NCBI GenBank assembly: GCA_937989665.1 | Contig: CALKRN010000023.1 | Span: 1-64,000, forward strand | From: an uncultured Desulfomicrobiaceae bacterium | Lineage (GTDB): Bacteria > Desulfobacterota > Desulfovibrionia > Desulfovibrionales > Desulfomicrobiaceae | Length of the DNA stretch: 64,000 nt | Direction: 5' to 3' | Part shown: positions 47,250-55,300 of the stretch, piece by piece | Numbering within the stretch: the first letter of the stretch is position 1 | Layout: the number at the start of each line of letters is the position of its first letter | Made by a program: the position numbers and the translations under genes | The notes under the pieces: model-generated | What the model saw: only the letters and a program-made list of their open reading frames with translations | What the model was told of the DNA's origin: nothing | Databases searched by the model: none

Positions 47250-49151
47250 ATGTGGCACATCATGGCAGCAATCCTAGGCCTTATGGCATGGGGGCATGGA
47301 GTCCAGGCCGAAACCTTGCCGGAAGTCGTTGTACGCTCGACGCCAATCATCGAAGAAAACCAAGTAGATAAGTATGCATCGCCTGCCAGCATCGTCTCGC
47401 GCCAGCAAATGGACGACCTCAACGCCCAGGACCTGACCACCGCCCTGCGCCGCACACCCGGTGTCACCATCTCCCGCTTCAATCCCATCGGCGCCTTTGG
47501 TGGGGCGGAAGGCGGTGGAGTCTTTATCCGCGGCCTGGGGACGAGCCGGCCTGGTGGTGAAGTCAAAACCCTCATCGATGGGGTGCCTCTCCTTATGGGG
47601 GTGTGGAACCACCCGCTCCTTGACCTGATAGCCATTGACCCGGCCGAGCGCATCCAGGTCTTCAAAAGCCCCCAGCCACAGAACTTTGGCAACGCCCTGG
47701 CCGCCGTGAACCTCGTGCCTGCCCTGCAGCGCGACGAAGGCTTTGCCACCCGCCTCCAGGTGCAAGGGGGCAGCGCCTCCACTGCCATCCAAAAGATCGA
47801 GCACGGTGGCCGCCAGCACAACTTCGCCTATACCGTAAATCAAAGCTACCGCCGATCCAGTGGCCACCGCGAGCTAGCCGATGGCCGCACCACGGCCTTC
47901 AGCGCCAACACCCAATACCAATGGGATTCAGGTTGGTATCTCGGTGCCTTTGGCCTATACACCGACAACCAGGCCCATGACCCTGGGGTGGAGGGAAAGG
48001 AAGCCACCACCCGTCAAGGCAAGTACACCACCTACGCCGCACTGGGCATCCTCACCTTGGGCCATCAACTCGAGGCAGTCCAGGGGACGGTGAAATGCTT
48101 TGCCAACTCCGGCCAAGGGGCCTGGAGGGGGCAACAGCCGCCGGATGGCGATACCATCAGCGCGTTCTCTGTCTGGGGACTGCAGGTCCAAGAAACCCTC
48201 ACCCCCTGGGAAGGCGGGGAGCTGCGCCTTGGCTTGGACTGGGAGAGCACCGACGGCGAGGTGGACTTCACCAAGGCCAATGGGGACAAATCCTCCTGGG
48301 AAGGAGATTCCTTTCAGGTCCTCTCCCCCTCTGCGGCCATCAGCCACACCTTTGGTGACCCCAGCGCCTGGTTTCTTACCCCCTCCGCCGGGATGCGCCT
48401 CGTGCAGCACAGTAGTCTCGGGGCCCGTACTGCCCCCCATGCCGGAATCGTCGCGGGCTATGGTCCCACCCAGATCCATACCCGCTACTCGCGCGGGATA
48501 CTCTTCCCGGGCCTCGAGGTCCAAGTCTTCTCGCAGGCGGTGTTGCCCGCCCTGGGCCAATCTTGGAAGAAACTCGCCCCCGAAGTCCTCGACCACTTCG
48601 AAATCGGTCTGCGCCACGACTTTGGCACCGTTGCCCGCGCCGAGGTCGCCCTGTTCCGTGACCGGGGCCAAGACCGTTATGTCGTGGTCCCGGCGCCGCC
48701 CTTTCCTCCCCGCTATGCCAACGTGGAGGACTTCACCATACGGGGGGTAGAACTCGCCCTTACCCTCTGGCCCACCGACGCTCTCAGCCTCTTTGGCAGC
48801 GCCGCCTTTCTTGACACCGACCCCAACGACCTCCCCTATGCCCCACACACTAGCCTCAGTTTTGGCACTACCTGGCAGTTCCTCGAGCATTGGCGTCTCA
48901 GCCTCGATGGCCAGCATGTTGCTTCCATGACGGTAGGCTCGCAAGCGCGGCGGGCCTATGTGGAAAACACCAAAGAAGTAGATGCCGCCACCGTCATCAA
49001 CGCCCGCCTTGGCTATGGCTGGGGATGGGAGCAGCTGCACGGCGAGATCTTTGTGGCTGTGGAAAACCTCTTTGATGCCGACTACGAGTTCCAGCCCGGC
49101 TATCCCATGCCTGGTACCACGGCCCTCGTGGGTCTTGACCTGCGTTTTTGA
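47250..49151 (+). CDS. TonB-dependent outer-membrane receptor
   Basis: 633 aa. A signal peptide (MWHIMAAILGLMAWGHGVQA, cleavage after VQA) is followed by the plug domain: LPEVVVRSTPI as TonB box region, then SIVSRQQMDDLNAQDLTTALRRTPGV and GVFIRGLG. The rest is a 22-strand barrel ending in VGLDLRF with the terminal Phe needed for outer-membrane insertion. GGAGG stands 5 nt before the chosen ATG; an ATG 24 nt upstream is less likely. It leads an operon with an ABC importer of the zinc/manganese family, so it probably imports a metal chelate. Ligand not established. Confidence 0.9.
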   Translation: MWHIMAAILGLMAWGHGVQAETLPEVVVRSTPIIEENQVDKYASPASIVSRQQMDDLNAQDLTTALRRTPGVTISRFNPIGAFGGAEGGGVFIRGLGTSRPGGEVKTLIDGVPLLMGVWNHPLLDLIAIDPAERIQVFKSPQPQNFGNALAAVNLVPALQRDEGFATRLQVQGGSASTAIQKIEHGGRQHNFAYTVNQSYRRSSGHRELADGRTTAFSANTQYQWDSGWYLGAFGLYTDNQAHDPGVEGKEATTRQGKYTTYAALGILTLGHQLEAVQGTVKCFANSGQGAWRGQQPPDGDTISAFSVWGLQVQETLTPWEGGELRLGLDWESTDGEVDFTKANGDKSSWEGDSFQVLSPSAAISHTFGDPSAWFLTPSAGMRLVQHSSLGARTAPHAGIVAGYGPTQIHTRYSRGILFPGLEVQVFSQAVLPALGQSWKKLAPEVLDHFEIGLRHDFGTVARAEVALFRDRGQDRYVVVPAPPFPPRYANVEDFTIRGVELALTLWPTDALSLFGSAAFLDTDPNDLPYAPHTSLSFGTTWQFLEHWRLSLDGQHVASMTVGSQARRAYVENTKEVDAATVINARLGYGWGWEQLHGEIFVAVENLFDADYEFQPGYPMPGTTALVGLDLRF

Positions 49152-49729
49152 TGGATCCGCAACGCGCCTTCTTTGACACTCGGGCCGAAGACTGGGAGGA
49201 GTGCTGCTACCCCGCCGAGACCCGTGCCCGTCTGGTCGCCTTCCTGCCACACTGGGAGGTACAGCCTGGCACACGGGTCCTCGACGTGGGCACCGGGCCA
49301 GGGGTGCTGCTGCCCTATCTCGCAAACCAGGGGGCAGAGGTCATTGCCCTGGATATCTCCCATCCCATGCTCCAACAGGCAGCCCACAAACGGCAGGCCC
49401 TGGGGATTGTGCAGGCCGACGCCCAGGCCCTGCCCTTCGCCCCAGCGTCCTTCCATCATGTCATCTGCTTTGCCGCCTTCCCCCACTTTGCGAGCCCCCA
49501 TCAGGCGGCCCGCGAGTTTGCCCGGGTGCTGCGCCCAGGCGGCACCCTAATCATCGCCCACCTCCTCTCCCGAGAAGAGCTGCGCGCCCACCACGCCACC
49601 CATGGAGCAGTGGCTGGCGATGTCCTGCCCGAGGCCGAGGCCATGCGGACCCTGCTTACCGGGGCTGGGTTCCGGCTCCTTGAGCTCATTGACCAGCCCG
49701 GACGCTATCTGGCACGGGCCCAACGATGA
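49151..49729 (+). CDS. Class I SAM-dependent methyltransferase
   Basis: 192 aa. The SAM-binding motif VLDVGTGPGVLLPYL, the acidic residue in VIALDISHPML, and the VLRPGGTLIIAHLLSR motif show a Methyltransf_11-type enzyme. The start codon shares one base with the receptor's stop (TGATG) and its end overlaps the ATPase gene by 4 nt, so it is a coupled member of the metal-uptake operon. Substrate unknown; methylation of a metallophore or chelate is an inference from position only. Confidence 0.82.
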   Translation: MDPQRAFFDTRAEDWEECCYPAETRARLVAFLPHWEVQPGTRVLDVGTGPGVLLPYLANQGAEVIALDISHPMLQQAAHKRQALGIVQADAQALPFAPASFHHVICFAAFPHFASPHQAAREFARVLRPGGTLIIAHLLSREELRAHHATHGAVAGDVLPEAEAMRTLLTGAGFRLLELIDQPGRYLARAQR

Positions 49730-50355
49730 GGCCCAGCCGTCTTGATGTCTCCCAACTGACCTGCCGCGCAGGCCGCCATACCCTCCTTCAGGATGTGAAC
49801 TTGACCCTTGTCCCCGGGGAGCATGTGGCCTTGCTTGGGGCCAACGGTGCTGGCAAAACGAGCCTCCTGCGGGCCATCCTGGGGTTGCTGCCTGCCACCT
49901 CCGGCGAAATTCGCCTCGATGGCCGCCTCCAGCCCCGGCCTTGTCCCGCCACCTGGCCCAAGGCCATGGCCTGGATCCCCCAGCGCCCTCCTCGGGGGCA
50001 AGTGCCCTTTCGAGTAAAAGACCTCCTTGCCGCGCCCTCGGCCTGGGCGTGGGCCCAACGCCTCGGCATAGCCCCTTTGGCCACTCGCCCCCTCACCCAC
50101 CTCTCAGGCGGCGAGCTCCAGCGCGTCTTCATTGCCCGGGCCCTCGGCCAAGTGGCCGCAGGGACAGGGCTTGTGCTCGCCGATGAGCCCACCGCAGCCC
50201 TCGATTTCGAGGGCCAGGACGAGATCGGCGCCATCCTTACCGCCCTGCCCGTCACCATGCTCCTCATCACCCACGACCCGGCCCAGGCAGCGCGCTGCCA
50301 CCGCGCCCTCACCATGGCCCATGGAAAGCTCCGCCCTTATGCCAGCGCTCTTTGA
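49726..50355 (+). CDS. ABC transporter ATPase, metal-type (ZnuC/TroB-like)
   Basis: 209 aa, short for the family. Walker A GANGAGKTS, signature LSGGELQRVFIARAL, Walker B LVLADEPTAALD and the switch His in LLITHDPAQ are all present. It energises the permease encoded next. It overlaps the methyltransferase by 4 nt and the permease by 17 nt. The C-terminus is truncated compared with full ZnuC proteins. Confidence 0.88.
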   Translation: MRPSRLDVSQLTCRAGRHTLLQDVNLTLVPGEHVALLGANGAGKTSLLRAILGLLPATSGEIRLDGRLQPRPCPATWPKAMAWIPQRPPRGQVPFRVKDLLAAPSAWAWAQRLGIAPLATRPLTHLSGGELQRVFIARALGQVAAGTGLVLADEPTAALDFEGQDEIGAILTALPVTMLLITHDPAQAARCHRALTMAHGKLRPYASAL

Positions 50356-51154
50356 CCTCCTCTGCCTTGCCCCAGTCCAGCGCGGTTTTGTGGCCACGAT
50401 CCTCACCGGGATAACGCTTCCCATCGTCGGGGTGGCCATCGTTGCCCTCGGAATCTACCCCTTGCGCTTCACCATGATGCACGTAGCCCTCCTTGGACTG
50501 GCCATCGGCCAGCTCACGGGTACCGCACCCACCCTCGTGGCCGTCTTCTTATGCGCCCTCACCGGCGCTGGCCTTGGTGCAACGGCCTACCGGCCCCAAG
50601 ACGCCACCAGCGCCATGGGCTTTCTTATGCCCATGGCTATCGCCCTCGCCTTTCTTGTTCTTGCTGCCGCTGGAGTCCATGCCGCAGATGCCTTTGCCCT
50701 CTTATGGGGCTCCATCCTGGTCGCCTCGTGGGCAGAGATCGCGCTCGTTGCTGTAGTTGGCCTGGGACTCCTCGTGCTTGCCATAATCTTCCGCCAGGAG
50801 CTCTCCCTCACCCTCTTGGACCCAGAACTGGCCTGGACGAACGGGATAGAAACCCGACGTCTCAGCATCTTCCTCTTCACGGGCTTGGCCGTGGCCATGG
50901 CAGCAGCCGTACGTCTCACCGGGGCCTTGTTGGTTGACGCAGTCACCATCCTGCCCGCGCTCACTGCCCGCGCCCTCGCCACAAGTCTGCCCCAAATGGC
51001 CCTCCTCGCCATGGCCGCAGGCCTGACGGGCAATCTTGTGGGTTTTGCCCTTGCCCTCCTTCTCGATGCCCCACCCGGACCTATCCTCGTCCTGACTGCC
51101 GGGGCCCTTACCCTCACCACCCACACCATCCTCAAACTCCGGAGGCGGTCATGA
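50339..51154 (+). CDS. ABC-3 family metal permease (ZnuB/TroC-like)
   Basis: 271 aa. About eight or nine membrane segments. The segment FTMMHVALLGLAIG occupies the place of the conserved SHAALLG helix, and SIFLFTGLAVAMAAAVRLTGALLVDAVTILPA corresponds to the C-terminal ABC-3 signature (VGALLVSALLVLPA). Imports metal ions or small chelates across the inner membrane. Start chosen at MPALFDLL; an ATG six codons earlier is possible. It overlaps the binding-protein gene by 4 nt. Confidence 0.82.
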   Translation: MPALFDLLCLAPVQRGFVATILTGITLPIVGVAIVALGIYPLRFTMMHVALLGLAIGQLTGTAPTLVAVFLCALTGAGLGATAYRPQDATSAMGFLMPMAIALAFLVLAAAGVHAADAFALLWGSILVASWAEIALVAVVGLGLLVLAIIFRQELSLTLLDPELAWTNGIETRRLSIFLFTGLAVAMAAAVRLTGALLVDAVTILPALTARALATSLPQMALLAMAAGLTGNLVGFALALLLDAPPGPILVLTAGALTLTTHTILKLRRRS

Positions 51155-51909
51155 CCCTCCTGCGTGCCTGTCTTGTCCTCGCCGTGCTCCTTGGACTGCC
51201 GCAACCAAGCACCGCAACGCCCATCCTTGCTGCCACCTCCTGGGCCGCAGCCCTGGCCCGGGCCGCCGGGGCCACCGACGTGCGCACCTTGGCCCCAGAG
51301 GGGCTCCAACACCCGCCGGACTACGACCCCAAGCCCTCAGACCTCGCCGCAGCCCGCGATGCCCAATTCGTGCTCCTTGGTGGCTTCGAAGGCTTTGCCA
51401 GGGCAATCCTCGAAGCCGCCGGGAGTAGCGCCCAAGTCGTGCGCGTGCGGCTCACTTTTGACCCGGCCACCGTGGAGGCCGAGGTCCTGCGCCTTGGCGC
51501 GCTCTTTGGCACTGAGGCGGCGGCCCAGGCCTTTGTGGAGCAGTGGCGGACCGAGGTCGCTGCCGCCAAAGAGCGCTTGCGCCCCTTGGCTCAGGGGCGC
51601 TCCTGTCTCGTGCACGTCTTCTTCACGCCCTGGGCCGAGCTGGCAGGCCTCACCCCCCGAGCCTCCTTTGGCCCCAAACCCCTCAGCCTCCCCCAGCTCG
51701 GCGAGCTCGCCCGCCACCGCGCAGACCTCATCCTCGACAACACCCACATGCCCGGGGCCCTGGCCCTGGCCGAGGCCACTGGCGCGCCCCGGGTTGAACT
51801 GCGCCACTTTCCACGGCCAGGCCAAGGCCTCCTCGAAGTCCTCCAGGCCAACACCGCGGCCCTTGAAGCAGCGCTGCTGGCCCTGTACGACCGCGCATGG
51901 GAGAGATAA
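51151..51909 (+). CDS. Periplasmic metal-binding protein (ZnuA/TroA-like)
   Basis: 252 aa. A short signal peptide (MTLLRACLVLAVLLGL, cleavage after STA) and a TroA-like fold: GLQHPPDYDPKPSDL carries the first His ligand, HVFFTPWAELAG lies near the second, and DLILDNTHMPGALAL near the third. No His-rich loop, so low-affinity zinc shuttling is not expected. It is last in the operon and shorter than most ZnuA proteins; a chelate-binding role would fit the TonB receptor. Metal not determined. Confidence 0.78.
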   Translation: MTLLRACLVLAVLLGLPQPSTATPILAATSWAAALARAAGATDVRTLAPEGLQHPPDYDPKPSDLAAARDAQFVLLGGFEGFARAILEAAGSSAQVVRVRLTFDPATVEAEVLRLGALFGTEAAAQAFVEQWRTEVAAAKERLRPLAQGRSCLVHVFFTPWAELAGLTPRASFGPKPLSLPQLGELARHRADLILDNTHMPGALALAEATGAPRVELRHFPRPGQGLLEVLQANTAALEAALLALYDRAWER

Positions 51910-52166
51910 CCCCCAACGAATACCCCCCACCGCCGGTCCGCCCACCGATTGCCCTGCCCCTCTTGCACGCCCAAGGGCACTCATAGGCTAGGGCCGAACG
52001 CGCATCACCGGACCGTGAACAAAAGCGCCATGGGGCAGGGTCCTTGGCTCGTCTCCTGGGGTGCGGGTTGCCGCAGACGTATCCGGGACAGTCCCTGCCT
52101 TCCGGGTGCGGCAGGGAATGCGCCGTGGCGTAGCTGCGCCAAAAATGCTGGCAATACGGTGCGTCG
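51910..52166. other. Convergent intergenic region
   Basis: 257 nt between two genes that face each other. It contains a 7-bp hairpin CCCTGCC/GGCAGGG (52093-52116) without a U-tract. No gene seen. Confidence 0.5.
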
Positions 52167-53570
52167 CTATGGTGTGGCCGAGAAACGCTCCATCGCGGCG
52201 AGCACCCCGCCATCCACCAAGGCCTTCAGGAGTTCGGCCACTCCGGCCTGATGGCACGAGGGCAAAAGCAGGTCCGCCGTGGCCTGGACTGCCGCCGGGG
52301 CATTGGCCACCACCGCGCTCAGGCCACAGAGGGCAAAGAGATGGGCATCGTTTTCGTTGTCGCCCACGGCAATGGTCGCCAACACCGGCCAGTTGGCCTG
52401 GTCCAAGATCCAGCGTGCCGCAGTCCCTTTACCACAGCCCTGAGGGAGAAGCTCCATAAATTGGCGATCGCTGCGGCAGGCCGTGCACTTTGCCTCCTGG
52501 GCCAGGGCACGCACCTTGGCCTCTCGCTCGGCCTCCTCCTCGTGGAGGACGACGAGGATTTTGAGAATCGGGCCCGGCAGGCGCTCGCCTGCTGGCCGCA
52601 ACTCGCCATAGCGGGCAAAGGCCGCGGAATAGGCCTCTTGCCAGGCCCCTCGGGGCTCAATGCCGTCTACCCGGTACACCGCCACCCCAAGCCCAAGGCC
52701 ACTTAGCGCCTCCACCAAGGCCTCAGCCCCTGCCCCCAAGGAGGCAAGGACCTCTACCCGAGCATCCGGCCCCACCGCACAGGTTCCGTTGGCCGCCACT
52801 TGCCAGCCCGAAAGCCCCCAGTCGTGGGCATGGGCCAAGACACTGCGAGGGTGCTTGCCTGAGGCGAGGGTGAGGCATCCACCGGCATCTTGGTAACGCT
52901 GGAGGGCCTGGTGCACCTGTTGGGGGAGCTCGCCCCCAGGGGCAAGGAGGGTATTGTCAATATCGGCCACGATCCACGGCAGGCCATGGGCATGAAGGAG
53001 CTGGGCAAATGAGCGGCGGACCTCGGCCACGAGGCGGCGGGCGCGCTCGGCCTTGGCGGTATCGTAGGGATGGCGCAGGAGGATGTCTTGGAGCCGCTCA
53101 CCGAGGCTTACCCGTCCACCCACGCCAGCTGCCCGCCAGTCGCAAAAGGTCACCGCATCCACGAGCCAGGCGGCCTCAGGCACAGGGGGCCGCACGGCAT
53201 AGGCCTTCCGGATGGCCTCGGGCAGATGCTCCCCTTGGCCAGCCCGCGAATGGCGCAGCACGGCCTCCACCACCAGGGGGTCTTCGCCACAGGAGGCTAA
53301 AAACAAGGCCCCATCCAGGGGATGGTAGCCGGTTTGGTACAGAGCCGGGGCATAGCCAAGGTCATGGGCCAGGGCGGCGCGCCTCAGCCGCTCCCTGTCT
53401 TCCACGCCCAAGCCGAGCAATTGCGCCACATCCATGGCCAAGGCCGCGGCGTCGCGCAGATGGGCCAGCCGCGCCAAGTTCTTTGCAAAAAGCGCTTCCA
53501 ATTGCGCTTCCCATTTACATCCCTCCCCGGCACGGCTAGGGTGCCGTTCATTCCTCACGGAGCACGCCAT
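52167..53570 (-). CDS. HD-domain / HAD-superfamily phosphatase fusion
   Basis: 467 aa. Residues about 1-200 are an HD domain (AALAHDLGYAPALY, further His in HPLDGA and RHSRAG). From about 200 there is a HAD type IIB phosphatase: VADIDNTLLAPGG holds the nucleophile Asp pair, TLASGKHPRSV motif II, and VGDNENDAHLF the C-terminal metal site. Sugar-phosphate or nucleotide substrates are both possible. Start chosen at the ATG with AAGGAG 6 nt upstream; this ATG is the reverse of the ATG of the small plus-strand gene, so the two starts overlap. Confidence 0.78.
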   Translation of the reverse strand: MACSVRNERHPSRAGEGCKWEAQLEALFAKNLARLAHLRDAAALAMDVAQLLGLGVEDRERLRRAALAHDLGYAPALYQTGYHPLDGALFLASCGEDPLVVEAVLRHSRAGQGEHLPEAIRKAYAVRPPVPEAAWLVDAVTFCDWRAAGVGGRVSLGERLQDILLRHPYDTAKAERARRLVAEVRRSFAQLLHAHGLPWIVADIDNTLLAPGGELPQQVHQALQRYQDAGGCLTLASGKHPRSVLAHAHDWGLSGWQVAANGTCAVGPDARVEVLASLGAGAEALVEALSGLGLGVAVYRVDGIEPRGAWQEAYSAAFARYGELRPAGERLPGPILKILVVLHEEEAEREAKVRALAQEAKCTACRSDRQFMELLPQGCGKGTAARWILDQANWPVLATIAVGDNENDAHLFALCGLSAVVANAPAAVQATADLLLPSCHQAGVAELLKALVDGGVLAAMERFSATP

Positions 53571-54027
53571 GAACCACTCCTTGCTGCTGCGCATCCTGAC
53601 TACCGTTTGCCCCAAGCTCTGGGCCGTGCTCGTCTTTCTCGGGCTCTTTGCCACCATCCACCTGCTCGACTTTGCCTGGCCGGCCCTGGCGAGCACCTCC
53701 CAGCACCTGGTGGGCTTCCTCGAAGGGCTGCTGCGCTAAAAACCGCAGCTGCCGCAGGCGCAAGGCCCGGCCAAAGCGGAACGGATGGAGCGCACACGGC
53801 CCATGCACGCCCATGGTCACACTGGCCCCACAGGCCGCGACCTCCTCGGCACTGCCCGCGCAGGAAAGACAAAAGGCCCTCATGCGGGCAAGGAGCTGCC
53901 CCGCACTCTCTTTTTCCAAGTCGCCATCCAACGGGCAATCAAGACACTCCAACGATTGGACCCGATTGCCACGACACCAGGCGCACATGCGCCGGATTGC
54001 CCGCACAATCCCCAACGCTGGGACCAT
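53548..54027 (-). CDS. Cysteine-rich small protein, C-terminus uncertain
   Basis: 159 aa if read to its stop. The first about 95 residues look real: CAWCRGN, ECLDCPL, FCLSCAGS and GPCALHPFRFGR place four to five cysteine pairs in a zinc-binding layout similar to small cysteine-rich proteins of phage and Desulfovibrio genomes. GGAGGAGG lies just before the ATG, a strong site. The last 60 residues are unlike a protein and run opposite a plausible membrane peptide, so the true end may be near 53,741, where a T run could hide a stop by one base. It precedes the HD-HAD gene on the same strand. Confidence 0.5.
   Translation of the reverse strand: MVPALGIVRAIRRMCAWCRGNRVQSLECLDCPLDGDLEKESAGQLLARMRAFCLSCAGSAEEVAACGASVTMGVHGPCALHPFRFGRALRLRQLRFLAQQPFEEAHQVLGGARQGRPGKVEQVDGGKEPEKDEHGPELGANGSQDAQQQGVVHGVLREE
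53569..53739 (+). CDS. Small single-span membrane protein
   Basis: 56 aa. Polar start MNHSLLLRIL, one hydrophobic span (KLWAVLVFLGLFATIHLLDF), then a short tail ending LEGLLR. GGAG lies 6 nt before the ATG. It opposes the cysteine-rich frame and shares its start codon bases with the divergent HD-HAD gene. Not recognised; it is a reasonable small membrane protein but could be a chance frame. Confidence 0.45.
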   Translation: MNHSLLLRILTTVCPKLWAVLVFLGLFATIHLLDFAWPALASTSQHLVGFLEGLLR

Positions 54028-54364
54028 GGCCACCTCCTCCTCAATCCGGATGTAGCCTCTTTGCCCGCAAAGGCCAAGAAAACCTTTTAAGACAATCTTC
54101 TTCCCACACCTTGACGCTATTGCACCCTGTGAGGGGACATCCAGCTACAATCTCCAACATCTTGATTTCTATCGCTTTGCCGAGAAAATGCACCAGCTTT
54201 GGTGCCTATCTGAATAGGAAGCCAATGGTCTTGAAAAAAGAAAAAAATACGTCTATATTTTCGTCGACAAATATCGATATAATGAATCGGAATTGAAAAA
54301 ACATCTTATGGATGACAAAATGATATAAAATAGATTTATATTCTCTTTATGAGGAAAATCGAAA
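54028..54364. other. AT-rich leader region upstream of cas6
   Basis: 337 nt. From about 54,100 the base composition shifts from GC-rich to strongly AT-rich (for example runs of A near 54235-54247). A TATAAT-like -10 lies at 54278-54283 but without a good -35, so the promoter is uncertain. No CRISPR repeat is visible in it and no gene is apparent. Confidence 0.6.
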
Positions 54365-55300
54365 ATGTATTATGGGATATACCATGTTTTTGTGAAACTA
54401 CTTGATAATGCTATTCTTCCTCCATACAAAGGATCAACATTTCGCGGTGCATTTGGCAAATGCCTGAAGAAGGCAGTCTGCACTACACGAAAAAAAGAAT
54501 GTGCTGACTGTCTGCTTGTGTCGCATTGCCTTTATGCACGTTTTTTTGAAAACAAAGAATGGGAACATGTTCCCTCCCCCCGTACGGCAGCCCCACCGCA
54601 TCCGTATGTCCTCGAGCCTCCAGAGAGCACCCAAACCCATTACCCCGCAGGGGAGGCCTTGGACTTTCGCATCCTCCTCTTTGGAGAAGAGATGCAGCGC
54701 GCCCTGCCCTACTTTGTGTGCGCTTTCGAATTGATGGGAGAGCAAGGGATTGGCAAGACCATCAATGCCCGTCGGGCACGCTTCTGCCTCACCAACGTCA
54801 CGACCCAAGGTGTTGGCCTCTATGATCCTGCCACGCGAAGGCTCGCCCCATCTCCAGCCCCTCTTTCCCTCACCCTACACCCCACGACGCCAACCGATAC
54901 CATCCACACCATCACCCTCCATTTCCGAACCCCCCTTCGCCTCAAGCAGGACAACCGCCTGCAGGCAAGCCTTCCGTTTTCGGTTCTCGTGCGCGCCCTG
55001 CTGCGCCGCGTCTCCACCCTGTTCAACGCATGGGGAGATGGCGAACCGCAACTTGATTACCGCGGCATGGTCGCCCGTGCCGAACAGGTCCAGGTGGCAG
55101 ACAACCAACTGCACTGGCACGAATGGACACGCTATTCCCACCGGCAAGATCAAGCCATGCAGTTTGGCGGCCTTATGGGCTCCATCACCTACACTGGCCC
55201 TTTGGAGGAGTATCTTCCCCTAATACGCCTCGGTGAGAGGCTTCATATTGGCAAACAAACCACCTTTGGCCTGGGTCGATTTGTCCTCGCTGCGCCATGA
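54365..55300 (+). CDS. cas6: CRISPR-associated endoribonuclease Cas6
   Basis: 311 aa. Cas6 of the large RAMP type (Pfam CRISPR_Cas6/DUF2276-like): N-terminal KGSTFRGAFGKCLKKAVC, a cysteine cluster (KECADCLLVSHCLYARFF), and the C-terminal glycine-rich loop GKQTTFGLGRFVL that binds the repeat RNA. It cuts the long precursor CRISPR RNA in the repeat to make guides for the type III complex. GAGGA precedes the ATG. The first 60 codons are AT-rich and the rest GC-rich, a sharp change within one gene. The stop overlaps the next gene by 4 nt. Confidence 0.88.
   Translation: MYYGIYHVFVKLLDNAILPPYKGSTFRGAFGKCLKKAVCTTRKKECADCLLVSHCLYARFFENKEWEHVPSPRTAAPPHPYVLEPPESTQTHYPAGEALDFRILLFGEEMQRALPYFVCAFELMGEQGIGKTINARRARFCLTNVTTQGVGLYDPATRRLAPSPAPLSLTLHPTTPTDTIHTITLHFRTPLRLKQDNRLQASLPFSVLVRALLRRVSTLFNAWGDGEPQLDYRGMVARAEQVQVADNQLHWHEWTRYSHRQDQAMQFGGLMGSITYTGPLEEYLPLIRLGERLHIGKQTTFGLGRFVLAAP

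Noticed and set aside
47955-49325. Minus-strand open frame opposite the TonB receptor
   Set aside because: No ribosome binding site, no family pattern; the plus strand has a clear receptor.
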